Shown here in pieces: positions 25,880 to 35,943 of a stretch of DNA of 64,000 bases. The notes beneath the pieces are model-generated. The model saw only the letters and a list, made by a program, of their open reading frames with translations, made no database searches and was not told where the DNA came from. The position numbers were made by a program, and so were the translations under genes. The DNA is taken from NCBI GenBank assembly GCA_002863125.1, contig PKEB01000028.1, positions 1 through 64,000 of the forward strand, written 5' to 3'. Origin of the DNA: Flavobacteriales bacterium (lineage in GTDB: Bacteria; Bacteroidota; Bacteroidia; Flavobacteriales_D; Sanyastnellaceae). Positions within the stretch are counted from its first letter, which is position 1, and every line of letters starts with the position of its first letter.

Positions 25880-27118
25880 TCATTCCCGTCCCAATGCTAC
25901 AATGGGGTCGAGCCGTGCGGCTTGACGAGCAGGGTAGTACCCGCTGATGAGGCTCGTGACCAAGCTCAACGCCACACCGGTCATCATCCACCCCCACGGA
26001 ACCACAAAAGGCGTGTCCATGGCGTAGGCTATGCCGTTGCCTGCGGCGACTCCGAGGGCGATTCCCACTGCGCCGCCAAGCTGCCCAATGATGATGACTT
26101 CAATCAGGAACTGCATCCGAATGGCCCGCGGCGAAGCACCCAGGGCTTTGCGGGTGCCGATTTCTCGCGTGCGCTCCGACACGCTCACGAGCATGATGTT
26201 CATGAGGCCAATCCCTGCACCAAATAAGGTAATGATGCCGATAATAGAAGCTGCAGCCGTGATGCCGCTGATGGCCTCCTCCAGCGTGGAAACCATGCTG
26301 TTGCTCATGGATAGGTTGAAGGAGTGGTCTTCCCCTGGGCGATCCCTCCGTACCACGCGCATGGCTCCCACAGCGGCCTCTGCCAATTCCATGACGTCTT
26401 CAGGCCGCGGGGATTTGCACACCACACGGTAGCTCCTCCGCTCGTCGGAGAATTGCTGGCGTACGCAGGGGATTGGGATGTAGCACTGGTTGTCTTGGGA
26501 CATCCCGAACGCCTGGCCGCGCGCTTCGAGCACGCCAATGATGGTGTAGCGCTGGGCGCCGATGGAAAATTCAGCACCAACCGGCTCCTCCCATTCATTG
26601 AACAGTTCTTTGACGAGGTCTGCGCCGATGACCGTTAGGCGGTTCGCGGATTGAGCCTCTTGCCGGGTGAAATTTCGCCCGCGCTCAACGGAGTACCCGC
26701 TGACATCGAAGTAGTTTTCTTCGACGCCCAGCACCTGAATGTTGGGGTTGGTCCGCTCCGTGCCTCGGGTCAACGTCGCTTGGGAGGTGCCGAAGATGGA
26801 GTAGGCGACGGTCAATTCTTCGGGGGCCTCCTCAGCGAAAGCTTGCGCCTCTTCGTAAGAAATGGGCTCGCCAACAGTCACCCGTCGCCCACGGTTCACG
26901 CCGGTCTCGGTTTTCTGCGTGAAGGTTAAGACGTCCGTACCGAGGGAAGAGAACTGCTCCACCACATTGGCCTCCAATGAAGAGGTCGCCGTGGTCATGC
27001 TGATCAGGGCCATGATGCCCAGTCCGATGATGCCAATGGTCAGGCCGGTGCGCAGCCGATTTCCTCGGATTGAACGCACCGCGATTTGGGCCATTTCAAT
27101 AAGCAGTTCTCGTTTCAT
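25880..27118 (-). CDS. MacB/FtsX-type ABC transporter permease
   Basis: A 412-residue inner-membrane permease of the MacB type. One N-terminal membrane span (about residues 20-42) is followed by a large periplasmic MacB-PCD-like domain and three C-terminal spans (about 285-405). The cytoplasmic loop [17 protein letters not shown] is the signature of FtsX-family permeases. No ATPase gene is adjacent, so its partner must be elsewhere. It is divergent from aconitase, with a very short promoter region between them. Confidence 0.92.
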   Translation of the reverse strand: MKRELLIEMAQIAVRSIRGNRLRTGLTIGIIGLGIMALISMTTATSSLEANVVEQFSSLGTDVLTFTQKTETGVNRGRRVTVGEPISYEEAQAFAEEAPEELTVAYSIFGTSQATLTRGTERTNPNIQVLGVEENYFDVSGYSVERGRNFTRQEAQSANRLTVIGADLVKELFNEWEEPVGAEFSIGAQRYTIIGVLEARGQAFGMSQDNQCYIPIPCVRQQFSDERRSYRVVCKSPRPEDVMELAEAAVGAMRVVRRDRPGEDHSFNLSMSNSMVSTLEEAISGITAAASIIGIITLFGAGIGLMNIMLVSVSERTREIGTRKALGASPRAIRMQFLIEVIIIGQLGGAVGIALGVAAGNGIAYAMDTPFVVPWGWMMTGVALSLVTSLISGYYPARQAARLDPIVALGRE

Positions 27119-27124
27119 GTATTG

Positions 27125-27145
27125 CGAAAGTACTGCTTACCTTTG
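27125..27145. promoter_or_regulatory. back-to-back -7 boxes for the permease and aconitase
   Basis: On the minus strand TACTTTCG (27125-27132) lies 6 nt before the permease ATG (27118). On the plus strand TACCTTTG (27138-27145) lies 22 nt before the aconitase ATG (27168). The boxes are only 5 bp apart, so the two promoters must overlap. Confidence 0.5.
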
Positions 27146-27167
27146 CGCTTCACTGAAAATCCACACC

Positions 27168-29429
27168 ATGACTTTTGATTTGGACATGATCCGCGCCCAT
27201 TACGAGCGCATCCCCGGTAGAATTGAGGCGGCACGAGGTGCTACAGGCAAGGCGCTGACCTTGGCAGAAAAAATCCTGTACAGCCACCTGTGGGAAGGAG
27301 ATGCCTCCGGCGCGTACCAGCGCGGAGCGGATTACGTGGATTTTGCACCCGACCGCGTCGCGATGCAGGATGCGACAGCACAGATGGCGTTGCTGCAGTT
27401 CATGCAGGCTGGGAAGAAAGCTGCTGCAGTGCCTTCAACGGTGCACTGCGACCACTTGATTCAAGCGAAAGTGCAGGCTGATTCGGATTTGCAAGAGGCC
27501 ATCAACAAGAATAACGAGGTCTACAATTTCCTCGAGTCCGTTTCCAACAAATACGGCATCGGATTCTGGAAGCCCGGCGCGGGCATCATCCACCAGGTGG
27601 TCCTCGAGAACTACGCGTTCCCGGGCGGCATGATGATCGGTACGGATTCGCACACGGTGAATGCCGGTGGATTGGGCATGGTGGCCGTAGGTGTCGGCGG
27701 TGCCGACGCCGTGGACGTGATGGCCGGCATGCCATGGGAATTGAAGTTCCCCAAACTCATCGGAATCAAGCTCACAGGTCGTCTGTCCGGTTGGGCCTCT
27801 GCGAAAGACGTGATCTTGAAGGTGGCCGGCGTGTTGACCGTTAAAGGCGGCACCGGATGCATCGTCGAATACTTCGGCGACGGCGCTGAATCGTTGAGCT
27901 GCACAGGCAAAGGCACCATCTGCAACATGGGCGCTGAGATCGGGGCAACCACCTCGACCTTCGGCTACGATGCGAGCATGAAGCGCTACCTCGAAGCGAC
28001 CGGCCGTGCGGACGTCGCGGCCTTGGCCGACGGCATCAAGGAACACTTGACCGGCGACGCCGAAGTGTACGCCAACCCAGAGCAGTACTTCGACCAAGTG
28101 ATTGAAATCAACTTGAGCGAATTGGAGCCGCACCTCAATGGTCCATTCACCCCAGATTTGGCCACGCCCATCAGCGAGATGAAGGCCGCGGCCGAAGCCA
28201 ACGGCTGGCCAACGGAATTGGAATACGGCCTCATCGGCTCGTGCACCAACTCCAGCTACGAAGACATCAGCCGCTCGGCGAGCATTGCCAAGCAGGCGAT
28301 CGAAAAGGGCATCAAGGCCAAAGCCACATTGACCATCACGCCCGGTTCTGAGCAAGTGCGTTACACCATCGACCGCGACGGCTTCATTTCCATTTTCGAA
28401 GAGATGGGCGGCAGCGTGTTTGCCAATGCCTGCGGACCGTGCATCGGCCAATGGGCGCGTTCAGGCGCTGAAAAGAAAGAGAAGAACTCCATCGTTCACT
28501 CCTTCAACCGCAACTTCGCCAAGCGGGCGGACGGCAACCCGAACACCCACGCGTTCGTGGGGTCGCCTGAATTGGTAACAGCGCTCGCGATCGCTGGTGA
28601 TTTGACGTTCAACCCGATGAAGGACAGCCTCCAACTCTCCGACGGCAGCGAAGTCATGCTCGAGGAGCCCACCGGTGACGAATTGCCAACTTCCGGTTTC
28701 GCCGTGGAGGATGCGGGTTACCTCGCTCCAGCGGAGGACGGAAGCGGCGTACAAGTCGTAGTGAACGAAGGCTCGGAGCGCTTGCAGCTCCTGACGCCTT
28801 TTGCCCCATGGAACGGCGAAAACATCCGCGACGCGCGCTTGCTCATCAAAGCGGCAGGCAAATGCACGACCGACCACATCAGCATGGCCGGTCCTTGGTT
28901 GCGCTACCGCGGTCACCTCGACAACATCTCGAACAACACCCTCACCGGTGCGGTGAACGCCTTCAACAACGAAACGAATTCGGTCAAAAACCAATTGACC
29001 GGCGAGTACGGTGAAGTACCAGCGGTTCAGCGTGAGTACAAGGCAGCCGGTGTCCCCACGGTCGTTGTAGGTGACTCCAACTACGGAGAGGGTAGCTCAC
29101 GCGAGCACGCAGCGATGCAGCCCCGTTTCCTTGGTGTGACAGCAGTGTTGGTGAAGTCGTTTGCGCGCATCCACGAGACCAACCTGAAGAAGCAGGGCAT
29201 GCTCGGTTTGACGTTTGCCAACGAAGGGGATTATGATTTGATCCAAGAGGACGATCGATTCCATTTCGTGGATTTGGATGCGTTTGCGCCTGGCAAGCCG
29301 CTGACCATTGAGGTGGAGCACGCGGACGGTAGTAAGGATACCATCGTCGCGAATCACACCTACAACGCCCAGCAGATTGATTGGTTCCGCGCGGGCTCTG
29401 CACTGAACTTGATCAAGCAGCAGCAGTAA
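27168..29429 (+). CDS. acnA: aconitate hydratase (mitochondrial type)
   Basis: TCA-cycle enzyme that interconverts citrate and isocitrate with a [4Fe-4S] cluster. The cluster cysteines are Cys359 (GSCTNSS), Cys422 and Cys425 (ACGPCIG), close to the numbering of the animal mitochondrial enzyme. [14 protein letters not shown] and the C-terminal swivel motif [16 protein letters not shown] are also present. At 753 residues it is the mitochondrial-type form usual in Bacteroidota. The ATG at 27168 is chosen; longer in-frame reading upstream lies in the permease region. The gene symbol is a general one; which acn class name applies is uncertain. Confidence 0.96.
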   Translation: MTFDLDMIRAHYERIPGRIEAARGATGKALTLAEKILYSHLWEGDASGAYQRGADYVDFAPDRVAMQDATAQMALLQFMQAGKKAAAVPSTVHCDHLIQAKVQADSDLQEAINKNNEVYNFLESVSNKYGIGFWKPGAGIIHQVVLENYAFPGGMMIGTDSHTVNAGGLGMVAVGVGGADAVDVMAGMPWELKFPKLIGIKLTGRLSGWASAKDVILKVAGVLTVKGGTGCIVEYFGDGAESLSCTGKGTICNMGAEIGATTSTFGYDASMKRYLEATGRADVAALADGIKEHLTGDAEVYANPEQYFDQVIEINLSELEPHLNGPFTPDLATPISEMKAAAEANGWPTELEYGLIGSCTNSSYEDISRSASIAKQAIEKGIKAKATLTITPGSEQVRYTIDRDGFISIFEEMGGSVFANACGPCIGQWARSGAEKKEKNSIVHSFNRNFAKRADGNPNTHAFVGSPELVTALAIAGDLTFNPMKDSLQLSDGSEVMLEEPTGDELPTSGFAVEDAGYLAPAEDGSGVQVVVNEGSERLQLLTPFAPWNGENIRDARLLIKAAGKCTTDHISMAGPWLRYRGHLDNISNNTLTGAVNAFNNETNSVKNQLTGEYGEVPAVQREYKAAGVPTVVVGDSNYGEGSSREHAAMQPRFLGVTAVLVKSFARIHETNLKKQGMLGLTFANEGDYDLIQEDDRFHFVDLDAFAPGKPLTIEVEHADGSKDTIVANHTYNAQQIDWFRAGSALNLIKQQQ

Positions 29430-29438
29430 TTGGATCCG

Positions 29439-30107
29439 ATGACCGAATCCGGTTGGGAGTTCCTCCCGGATCGGGCCATTTGGTGGCCTTCGGAGTCGAC
29501 CTTGATTGTTTCGGACCTGCATTTGGGAAAGGCGGCTCATTTTCGTCGCCATGGCATTGCGGTGCCCAATGCGGTCAATGCCAACACCCTGGAGCGCCTC
29601 TCCGCAATCGTCTCAAGCCACCGGCCGCGTCGCTTGCTGGTTTTGGGCGACTTGTTCCACAGCGAGGAGAACAAAGAATGGTTGGAGTTTCAGGCGTGGT
29701 TGGAGGCCTTGAACGCCGAGCATTGGTTTGAGGAATTTCGGATGGTGCAAGGCAACCACGACATCTTGCACCCCTCAGCCTTTGAAGGGATGCGGTTGGA
29801 GCGCAGTGCGCAATGGTCGCTCGGAGCGTGGATTTTCGCTCACGACCCCGCTGATCTGGTAAACCTTCCCGATGGAATGCACGGCGTAGCCGGCCATTTG
29901 CATCCGGCGTTGAGCTTGGTGGGAAAGGGGCGGCAAAGCCTCAAATTGCCTTGCTGGTGGTACAGTGCAGAGCGCCGGACGCTCGTAGTTCCGACGTTCG
30001 GCACGTTCACAGGATCGGTTTCTGTGAAACCGAAGGGGGGAGATGCCTGTTGGGTGACGACAGGCGACGCCGTGGTGCCTGTACCCGTAAAGGGTATTAC
30101 TCGATGA
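29439..30107 (+). CDS. pdeM: PdeM-type metallophosphoesterase (ligase-associated family)
   Basis: A 222-residue calcineurin-like metallophosphoesterase. The metal motifs appear in order: SDLHLGKAAHFR, LGDLFHS, VQGNHDI and a late GHLHP. The family is described as a DNA endonuclease or phosphoesterase linked to bacterial ligase/helicase repair clusters. Those partners are absent here: the neighbours are aconitase and, convergently, a lipoprotein whose 3' end it overlaps by 11 bases. The start at 29439 is the ATG nearest the aconitase stop. Confidence 0.85.
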   Translation: MTESGWEFLPDRAIWWPSESTLIVSDLHLGKAAHFRRHGIAVPNAVNANTLERLSAIVSSHRPRRLLVLGDLFHSEENKEWLEFQAWLEALNAEHWFEEFRMVQGNHDILHPSAFEGMRLERSAQWSLGAWIFAHDPADLVNLPDGMHGVAGHLHPALSLVGKGRQSLKLPCWWYSAERRTLVVPTFGTFTGSVSVKPKGGDACWVTTGDAVVPVPVKGITR

Positions 30108-30630
30108 TGCCGGTGAAGGTCCCGGTGAACGCGATGGGCAATCCCACAAGAATGCTGTCCACGGATTCACGAATGGACAGGTTGAATTCCACGGTTTCTT
30201 CTCCGCCGTTGTAGGCCGGGTTGATGACAATCGAACCGTCCGTAGCCTTGTAGTTGCGGATGGGGAAAATGTCGTCTCCGTGGTTGATTACTTGCACGAG
30301 GTGCTGGATGTCTTCTTGCTGGACGTAGGTCACCGTCTCCACTTCGGGGAAAGAGAAATGAAAGGTCAAATCGTGCGCAGGCACGTGCGCATCCACCTCT
30401 TCCGGAGTGCGGAGATCGGCCACGATGTGGTAGCTTCTGGACAATGGCTCCAAGCTGTCCGGGACCACGGCTTCCGCCATCTTCAAGTTGTACGAGCTGT
30501 CGCCAAAGGTTACCGACCCGCACTCGCAGGAGTAAACGGGGTTGATGAACTCAGGGGCCTTGTAGCAACCGGCCAACGCGCCAACCAGGGCGACGATGAG
30601 CAGGCTGAATTGAATGCGATTTGCGGTCAT
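30097..30630 (-). CDS. uncharacterised lipoprotein
   Basis: A 177-residue exported protein with a lipoprotein signal; the lipobox ALAGC puts the lipidated Cys at residue 22. The mature part is predicted beta-rich, with two cysteines (YSCECGS) soon after the start and no recognised domain. The ATG at 30630 is preferred over the TTG at 30636. The 3' end overlaps the convergent phosphoesterase gene by 11 bases. Confidence 0.72.
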   Translation of the reverse strand: MTANRIQFSLLIVALVGALAGCYKAPEFINPVYSCECGSVTFGDSSYNLKMAEAVVPDSLEPLSRSYHIVADLRTPEEVDAHVPAHDLTFHFSFPEVETVTYVQQEDIQHLVQVINHGDDIFPIRNYKATDGSIVINPAYNGGEETVEFNLSIRESVDSILVGLPIAFTGTFTGIIE

Positions 30631-30690
30631 GGTCAAAAGGTTCGGAGGTGCAAGATACTGCGGAGGTGGAGTCTTTCAAACTGAACCCAC

Positions 30691-31971
30691 TCAGGGAGCC
30701 AAGCGTTGCACGGGGTACAACAGGTACGGTTGGCGCAACGCATCAAACGCTCGCAATCCCTCGAGCCAGCTCGCAACAAATCCGCTCATTTCCGATTCAC
30801 CGTTGATTACCTGTTCGAGTGATTCATCCCCGCTGAGCCGGGCCAACGAACTCGACGCGGTGATGAAAGGCTCCTCAGACACCGTGTTTCGCCACATCCG
30901 TGCATATTCCGGCAGGGCATTCCACGAAAAACCACTGGGGGATTGCATCCACTCCTCGCCCAGTCCATGCAGGTTTTGACCGAAACAGGTTACGCCATCG
31001 TGTTTGGGATGCGGGGCCGCTCCGGGAACCGGCTGGGGGGTGAAGGCAAACGAACCCAATGCACCTTGCGGCATGCCAACGCACTCAAACGGTGTTGAGG
31101 TGCCGCGTCCGACGCTGACCACCGTAGGTTCGAGCGGGCAGAGTGACGGGTACAGAGCGATGGACTCAGGCGTTGGTAAATTCGGCGACGGTGCAATATG
31201 CGGGTACCACGCATCGCTGTGGGCATACCCTTCGCACGGAATCACGATGAGGTCGCACTGTGCGCCCCCTTCCAACCACCCTTCGCCGTTGAACAACCGG
31301 GCCATTTCCCCGAGGGTCATACCGTGCAGCACCGGCACGGGTACTTGCCCTACGAATGACTTCCATTTTTCGGAGCGCACCGGGCCGGCGATCTGGTGTC
31401 CGTGTGGATTGGGACGATCCAGGACGATCACCACCTTGTCGTTTTCCGCGGCGGCTTCCATGACAAGGAAAAGTGAACTGAGGTAGGTGTAGAACCGCGC
31501 ACCTACGTCTTGGATGTCAAAAATGATCACGCGAACATCGTCCAAGCTTTCATTGGTGGGTTTACGGTGCTTCCCGTGCAGGCTCAAAATGGGCAGGCCG
31601 GTTGTGGGGTCCACGCTGTCGTCGATGTTGGCTCCGTTGTGGGCGTCGCCGCGGAATCCGTGCTCCGGTGCGAAGACCTTGCGCACATCGATACCCAGTG
31701 TAAGCAAGGTATCCACGAGGTGCACTGATTCGCCTTTGCGGCCATCGCCAATGACCGAGGTTTGGTTGGCGACTACCGCTACCTGGGCGCGGCTGCAGGC
31801 CTCATACACTGCCTTGATGTTCTCGTTTCCCAGCTGCACAGGAAGGGGCGGAGCGGTGCGTTCGGCCACGTGGAGCACACCATTGAGTGAGTCCACGACC
31901 AAACTGTCTCGGGAAGCTGAAGCGGAGCAGGCGATGGCCAGTGCCATCGATATTGTGAGGATTTTCTTCAC
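30691..31971 (-). CDS. namZ: NamZ-like exo-beta-N-acetylmuramidase (DUF1343, GH171)
   Basis: An exported 426-residue protein with a signal peptide (ILTISMALAIACSASAS) and a full DUF1343 domain. Characteristic blocks are VAVVANQTSVIGDGRKGESVH, FAPEHGFRGDAHNG, IIFDIQDVGARFYTYLSSL and VLDRPNPHGHQIAGP. The Bacillus subtilis member NamZ removes MurNAc from the non-reducing ends of peptidoglycan fragments, so this protein is inferred to act in wall turnover or recycling. The start codon is GTG at 31971, supported by a -7 box 4 nt upstream. It is divergent from an ABC permease gene 39 bases away. Confidence 0.87.
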   Translation of the reverse strand: MKKILTISMALAIACSASASRDSLVVDSLNGVLHVAERTAPPLPVQLGNENIKAVYEACSRAQVAVVANQTSVIGDGRKGESVHLVDTLLTLGIDVRKVFAPEHGFRGDAHNGANIDDSVDPTTGLPILSLHGKHRKPTNESLDDVRVIIFDIQDVGARFYTYLSSLFLVMEAAAENDKVVIVLDRPNPHGHQIAGPVRSEKWKSFVGQVPVPVLHGMTLGEMARLFNGEGWLEGGAQCDLIVIPCEGYAHSDAWYPHIAPSPNLPTPESIALYPSLCPLEPTVVSVGRGTSTPFECVGMPQGALGSFAFTPQPVPGAAPHPKHDGVTCFGQNLHGLGEEWMQSPSGFSWNALPEYARMWRNTVSEEPFITASSSLARLSGDESLEQVINGESEMSGFVASWLEGLRAFDALRQPYLLYPVQRLAP

Positions 31972-31975
31972 AGGA

Positions 31976-31983
31976 CGAATGTA
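31976..31983 (-). promoter_or_regulatory. -7-like box TACATTCG, 4 nt before the namZ GTG
   Basis: On the minus strand TACATTCG is followed by TCCT and the GTG start at 31971, the same geometry as at seven other genes here. This is what decides for the GTG. Confidence 0.5.
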
Positions 31984-32010
31984 CCAACGTAATTTGGCAA
32001 CGCGTACACG

Positions 32011-33504
32011 ATGCCCAACTTGACTTCCCTTTCCCGAAAAATTGCCACACGCCTCGGCGCCAAATCTTCGACGGCCTCATGGTCGCGGCCGGTGGTGCGC
32101 ATTGCGACCGTCGGGGTGGCCATCGGCATGGCCTTGATTGTGGTGGCGACGTCCATTGTGCACGGATTCCAGCAAGAGGTCAAGGAATTGGTGGTGGGCT
32201 TCGGTTCTGACATTCAGGTGCTCAGCGCGGACTACGATGACAAAAAAATCGTTCGCCAGCCCGCCCTTGAATCCGCATTGTCCGGCCTCGACGGCGTCCG
32301 TGCTGTGCATCCGTTTTACACCCTCCCCGGCATCCTTGAGTCGCAGAGTGGGGTCAAAGGGGTGGTGGCCAAAGGGCTCAATGAAGAGACGACCCAGGCC
32401 TTCCTTGAACGGTTCATGGTCGATGGCAACGTGGACCTCGGGGAGGACGGCGCAGTCCTTTCGATGCACCAGGCGCAACGGTTGGAGCTTGAGACTGCCG
32501 ACCGTTTCACAGTTTACCTGATTGGAGGTCCCAATGGCGTTCGTCCGCGCAACTTTCGATTGACGGGTACCTACCGAACGGGACTGCTGGAGTACGACCA
32601 AGAGTTCATGTTTCTGCCTGCGGCTTGGATTCAAGAGGCGGCGGGCTGGGGACTGGAAATGCAGGTGCTGACGGAGGGGCAAGCCGTAGAGTTGCGTTCT
32701 TTCGGTTCGAGGGCGGCTCCGGTGTATCAGTGGCACCAGCGCAACGATTCCGGAACATGGGAGCCCACTCGGGAGTTGGTGGGAGCAACAGCGTCACTGG
32801 TTCCTGAAGCCGGTGCCGAATTCATGGTCACGGCCGTAGGTCGGGACGCCAACGAACGCATCATCCCGGATTCTATCCGGCTGTTTGTGGCCGACGGTGC
32901 GTGGGCATGGGAGCGCTTGGGCGGCAGCTGGCAAGCGGCTTCCAGCGGGTTGGAGGTGTACGTTGAGCCCGGGGCGGAGTTGTGGGATGTGGAGGCGCAG
33001 GTATACGATGCGCTGCCAATCGGATGGCGAACCGAGACCGTGCTGCAGCAGGCGCCTGAGATGTTTACGTGGCTGGGCATGTTGGACTTGAATGTTGAAA
33101 TCATCATCGGCCTGATGGTGCTCATCTCGGTCATCAACATGACTTCCGCTCTGCTGATCCTCATCTTGGAACGCCGGCCCATGGTGGGCATGTTGAAGGC
33201 CTTGGGCATGCCGGATGCGTCGGTCATGCGGGTGTTTTTCTGGCAGGCCGTCCGCATCATTGGCCGGGGCTTCCTCTGGGGAAACCTGGCAGGCCTTGGG
33301 TTGGTCGCATTGCAAGGCGCAACCGGTTGGGTGGCCCTGAACCCCGAGGCGTATTATTTGGATGTTGTGCCGGTGCGTGTGGATGCGGTGTATTTAGTCG
33401 GGATTGAGGTGCTGGCTTTCGCGGCGTGTGCGTTGATGATGGCGCTGCCGAGTTTGGCATCGCTGCGAATTCACCCGGCGGAGGCGCTGCGGATGAACCG
33501 TTGA
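32011..33504 (+). CDS. LolC/LolE-like (FtsX-type) ABC transporter permease
   Basis: A 497-residue inner-membrane protein with an N-terminal span (ATVGVAIGMALIVVATSIVHGF, about residues 31-53), a large periplasmic domain and three C-terminal spans (from about 365). The loop LERRPMVGMLKALGMPDASV is typical of the LolC/E and FtsX permeases, which export lipoproteins or act in envelope remodelling. No ATP-binding partner is nearby. Which of these roles applies is not decidable here. Confidence 0.88.
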   Translation: MPNLTSLSRKIATRLGAKSSTASWSRPVVRIATVGVAIGMALIVVATSIVHGFQQEVKELVVGFGSDIQVLSADYDDKKIVRQPALESALSGLDGVRAVHPFYTLPGILESQSGVKGVVAKGLNEETTQAFLERFMVDGNVDLGEDGAVLSMHQAQRLELETADRFTVYLIGGPNGVRPRNFRLTGTYRTGLLEYDQEFMFLPAAWIQEAAGWGLEMQVLTEGQAVELRSFGSRAAPVYQWHQRNDSGTWEPTRELVGATASLVPEAGAEFMVTAVGRDANERIIPDSIRLFVADGAWAWERLGGSWQAASSGLEVYVEPGAELWDVEAQVYDALPIGWRTETVLQQAPEMFTWLGMLDLNVEIIIGLMVLISVINMTSALLILILERRPMVGMLKALGMPDASVMRVFFWQAVRIIGRGFLWGNLAGLGLVALQGATGWVALNPEAYYLDVVPVRVDAVYLVGIEVLAFAACALMMALPSLASLRIHPAEALRMNR

Positions 33505-33568
33505 ATTTCCCGTGAAAAACAACGGGTGAATTGTCAAGAATTTTCAATTCATCCTCGGTTCGTCGCAC

Positions 33569-33576
33569 TACCTTTG
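33569..33576 (+). promoter_or_regulatory. -7 box TACCTTTG, 6 nt before the CBS-like gene
   Basis: A perfect TAnnTTTG match followed by GGCGCG and the ATG at 33583. The short distance implies an mRNA with little or no leader and supports this start over the ATG at 33526. Confidence 0.55.
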
Positions 33577-33582
33577 GGCGCG

Positions 33583-34572
33583 ATGCAGGCAACCCGAAAC
33601 GTACACTCCAACATCTTGTCGACCATTGGCAATACGCCAATGATCCAACTGCAAAATATCGTCGACGGATTTCCCTGTCCGGTCTACGCGAAGGTGGAGT
33701 ATTTCAACCCGGGCCACAGCGTCAAGGACCGCATGGCTTTGCGCATGGTGGAAGATGCCGAAAAGCAAGGGCTCCTCAAGCCGGGCGGTACCGTCATCGA
33801 GTGCACCAGTGGAAACACCGGCATGGGATTGGCGTTGGCGTGTGCGGTGAAGGGATACAAGCTCATTTGCACCATGAGCGATAAGCAGTCGAAAGAAAAG
33901 ATCGACATCCTCAAAGCGATGGGAGCGGAGGTGCATGTCTGCCCGACCAACGTCGAAGCAGACCATCCGGACAGTTACTACAGCGTGGCGAAGCGCTGCC
34001 AGGAAGCGGACCCGAATAGTTTCTGGTGCAATCAATACGACAACCTGTCCAACCAAGAAGCGCATTATGCTTCCACCGGTCCAGAAATTTGGGAACAAAC
34101 TGAAGGGCGCATCACCCACTTTATTGTGGGCGTAGGCACCGGCGGCACCATCAGTGGGACCGGGCGCTACCTCAAGGAGCAAAACCCTGACGTGCAGATT
34201 TGGGGCATCGACTCGTACGGCAGCGTTTTGAAGAAGTACCACGAAACCGGCGAGTTCGACGAGAACGAAATCTATCCGTACATCACCGAAGGCGTGGGCG
34301 AGGACATCCTCCCAGAGAACGTGAATTTCGACACCATCGACCACTTCGAAAAGGTCACAGATAAAGACGGAGCGTTGGCGGCACGGGAACTCTCCCGGAA
34401 GGAAGGCCTATTCCTCGGGTACAGCTGTGGAAGCACCTTCCAAGGCTTGCGCCAGCTCAAGGACCGACTTAAGCCCACCGACCTCGTGGTGTGCTTGTTC
34501 CACGACCACGGTTCACGTTACGTCGGAAAGGTCTACAACGACGAGTGGATGGCCAGCCACGGCTGGCTGTAA
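33583..34572 (+). CDS. cystathionine beta-synthase / cysteine synthase-like PLP enzyme
   Basis: A 329-residue fold-type II PLP enzyme. The PLP-lysine context is FNPGHSVKDRMAL, the substrate loop TSGNTGMGLALA, and the phosphate loop GVGTGGTISGTGRYL. It joins serine or O-acetylserine with sulfide or homocysteine. The sequence is closer to the cystathionine beta-synthase catalytic core than to CysK, but no regulatory CBS domains follow, so the exact reaction is open. Its stop is directly next to the stop of the convergent aminotransferase gene. Confidence 0.88.
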   Translation: MQATRNVHSNILSTIGNTPMIQLQNIVDGFPCPVYAKVEYFNPGHSVKDRMALRMVEDAEKQGLLKPGGTVIECTSGNTGMGLALACAVKGYKLICTMSDKQSKEKIDILKAMGAEVHVCPTNVEADHPDSYYSVAKRCQEADPNSFWCNQYDNLSNQEAHYASTGPEIWEQTEGRITHFIVGVGTGGTISGTGRYLKEQNPDVQIWGIDSYGSVLKKYHETGEFDENEIYPYITEGVGEDILPENVNFDTIDHFEKVTDKDGALAARELSRKEGLFLGYSCGSTFQGLRQLKDRLKPTDLVVCLFHDHGSRYVGKVYNDEWMASHGWL

Positions 34573-35817
34573 TTAGGCTTTCTTAAAATCCAGGACAGTC
34601 TTGCGGATGATGGCGATGCACTCATCCAGTTGCTCGCGCGTCAAGACCAGTGGAGGGGCAAAACGAATGATGTTGCCGTGGGTGGGTTTGGCTAGTAGTC
34701 CGTTCTCTTTCAAGGCCACGCACAGGTCCCAAGCCGTCGAACTGTTCGGGGTATCGTTGATAACCACAGCGTTGAGCAACCCTTTACCGCGCACGAGGGT
34801 GAGCAAATCGGATTCTGCAATCAAGTCGCGCATGGCAGCTCTAAATCGATCACCTAGGCGCAGTGCGTTATCGGCTAGATTTTCTTCGACAATCACCTCT
34901 AAAGCGGCTTTCGCTACGTGACAGGCTAATGGATTTCCGCCAAATGTACTTCCGTGTTCTCCTGGTCCAATGCATAACATGACTTCATCGTCTGCGAGAA
35001 CTGCAGAAACCGGAAAAACGCCACCTGATAGGGCCTTGCCGAGGACTAAAATGTCGGGGCGAGCGTCTTCGTAATCTGTGGCCAATAATTTACCGGTTCG
35101 TCCGATTCCTGTCTGCACCTCGTCAGCTATGAACAAGACGTTGTGCTTCGTGCAGAGTCTACGGACGCCAGCGAGATAACCTTGGTCCGGAACTACTACA
35201 CCTGCTTCCCCTTGAATTGGCTCGACCATGAATGCGCAAACGTTTGGGTCAGTCAATTCTGCCTCAAGGGCTTCCAAATCGTTATATGGAATTAGACTAT
35301 ACCCGGGCATGTAAGGACCGAATCCTGAATATGACAAAGGGTCATCAGAACTGGAAATTGCAGCCAATGTGCGTCCCCAAAAATTTCCATTTGCAAAAAT
35401 AATCCGGGCTTGGTTTTCTGGGATACCTTTTTTCATGTAACCCCATTTCCGGGCCAATTTATTGGATGTTTCACCTCCCTCGACTCCTGTATTCATAGGA
35501 AGGACCTTGTCGTATCCAAAGAGATTTGTGATGAATTTTTCATAAGGGCCTAAGGAACTATTGTAGAAGGCTCTAGACGTCAAGGTTAAGGTTTTCGCTT
35601 GTTCAGTGAGCGCACGAATTATGCGGGGGTGGCAATGGCCTTGGTTGACAGCCGAGTACGCGCTGAGGAAGTCGAAGTACTGCTTGCCCTCGATGTCCCA
35701 CACGTGCACCCCTTCGCCGCGGTCCAAAACAACCGGTAGGGGGTGGTAATTGTGTGCGCCGTGCGCATTCTCCATTTCCATCGCTTGCGCGGAACTCTGA
35801 GGGACGGTCAACTTCAT
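34573..35817 (-). CDS. rocD: ornithine aminotransferase
   Basis: PLP-dependent class III aminotransferase that converts ornithine and 2-oxoglutarate to glutamate semialdehyde and glutamate, linking arginine and proline metabolism. It carries [33 protein letters not shown] (PLP-binding Asp) and the lysine segment [13 protein letters not shown]; the 414 residues fit the family. The ATG at 35817 is chosen because homologues start near here and a -7 box lies 4 nt upstream; an ATG at 35865 would add 16 residues. The middle of the gene (about 34830-35640) is AT-richer than both ends. Confidence 0.93.
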   Translation of the reverse strand: MKLTVPQSSAQAMEMENAHGAHNYHPLPVVLDRGEGVHVWDIEGKQYFDFLSAYSAVNQGHCHPRIIRALTEQAKTLTLTSRAFYNSSLGPYEKFITNLFGYDKVLPMNTGVEGGETSNKLARKWGYMKKGIPENQARIIFANGNFWGRTLAAISSSDDPLSYSGFGPYMPGYSLIPYNDLEALEAELTDPNVCAFMVEPIQGEAGVVVPDQGYLAGVRRLCTKHNVLFIADEVQTGIGRTGKLLATDYEDARPDILVLGKALSGGVFPVSAVLADDEVMLCIGPGEHGSTFGGNPLACHVAKAALEVIVEENLADNALRLGDRFRAAMRDLIAESDLLTLVRGKGLLNAVVINDTPNSSTAWDLCVALKENGLLAKPTHGNIIRFAPPLVLTREQLDECIAIIRKTVLDFKKA

Positions 35818-35821
35818 GCCG

Positions 35822-35829
35822 CGAAGATA
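35822..35829 (-). promoter_or_regulatory. -7-like box TATCTTCG, 4 nt before the rocD start
   Basis: On the minus strand TATCTTCG, then CGGC, then the ATG at 35817. One of the eight boxes at 4-nt spacing. Confidence 0.5.
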
Positions 35830-35913
35830 CAATAGGCCGAGGGCTGGCGGGTGCCGTGAAGGCAATTCAATGCGGTAGATTTACCAAATCACATCGAATA
35901 AAGAATTGCGGAG

Positions 35914-35921
35914 TACTTTTG
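35914..35921 (+). promoter_or_regulatory. -7 box TACTTTTG for ndk
   Basis: A perfect TAnnTTTG match 22 nt before the ndk ATG at 35944. No strong TTG is seen at -33. Confidence 0.5.
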
Positions 35922-35943
35922 CATCGCAAAACAAACTGATACC

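Noticed and set aside
27435-28451. 338-codon frame on the minus strand
   Set aside because: Antisense to aconitase, whose cluster cysteines and motifs are complete.
23753-33504. ABC-transporter operon joining the two FtsX-type permeases
   Set aside because: They are on opposite strands several genes apart and neither has an ATPase gene beside it.
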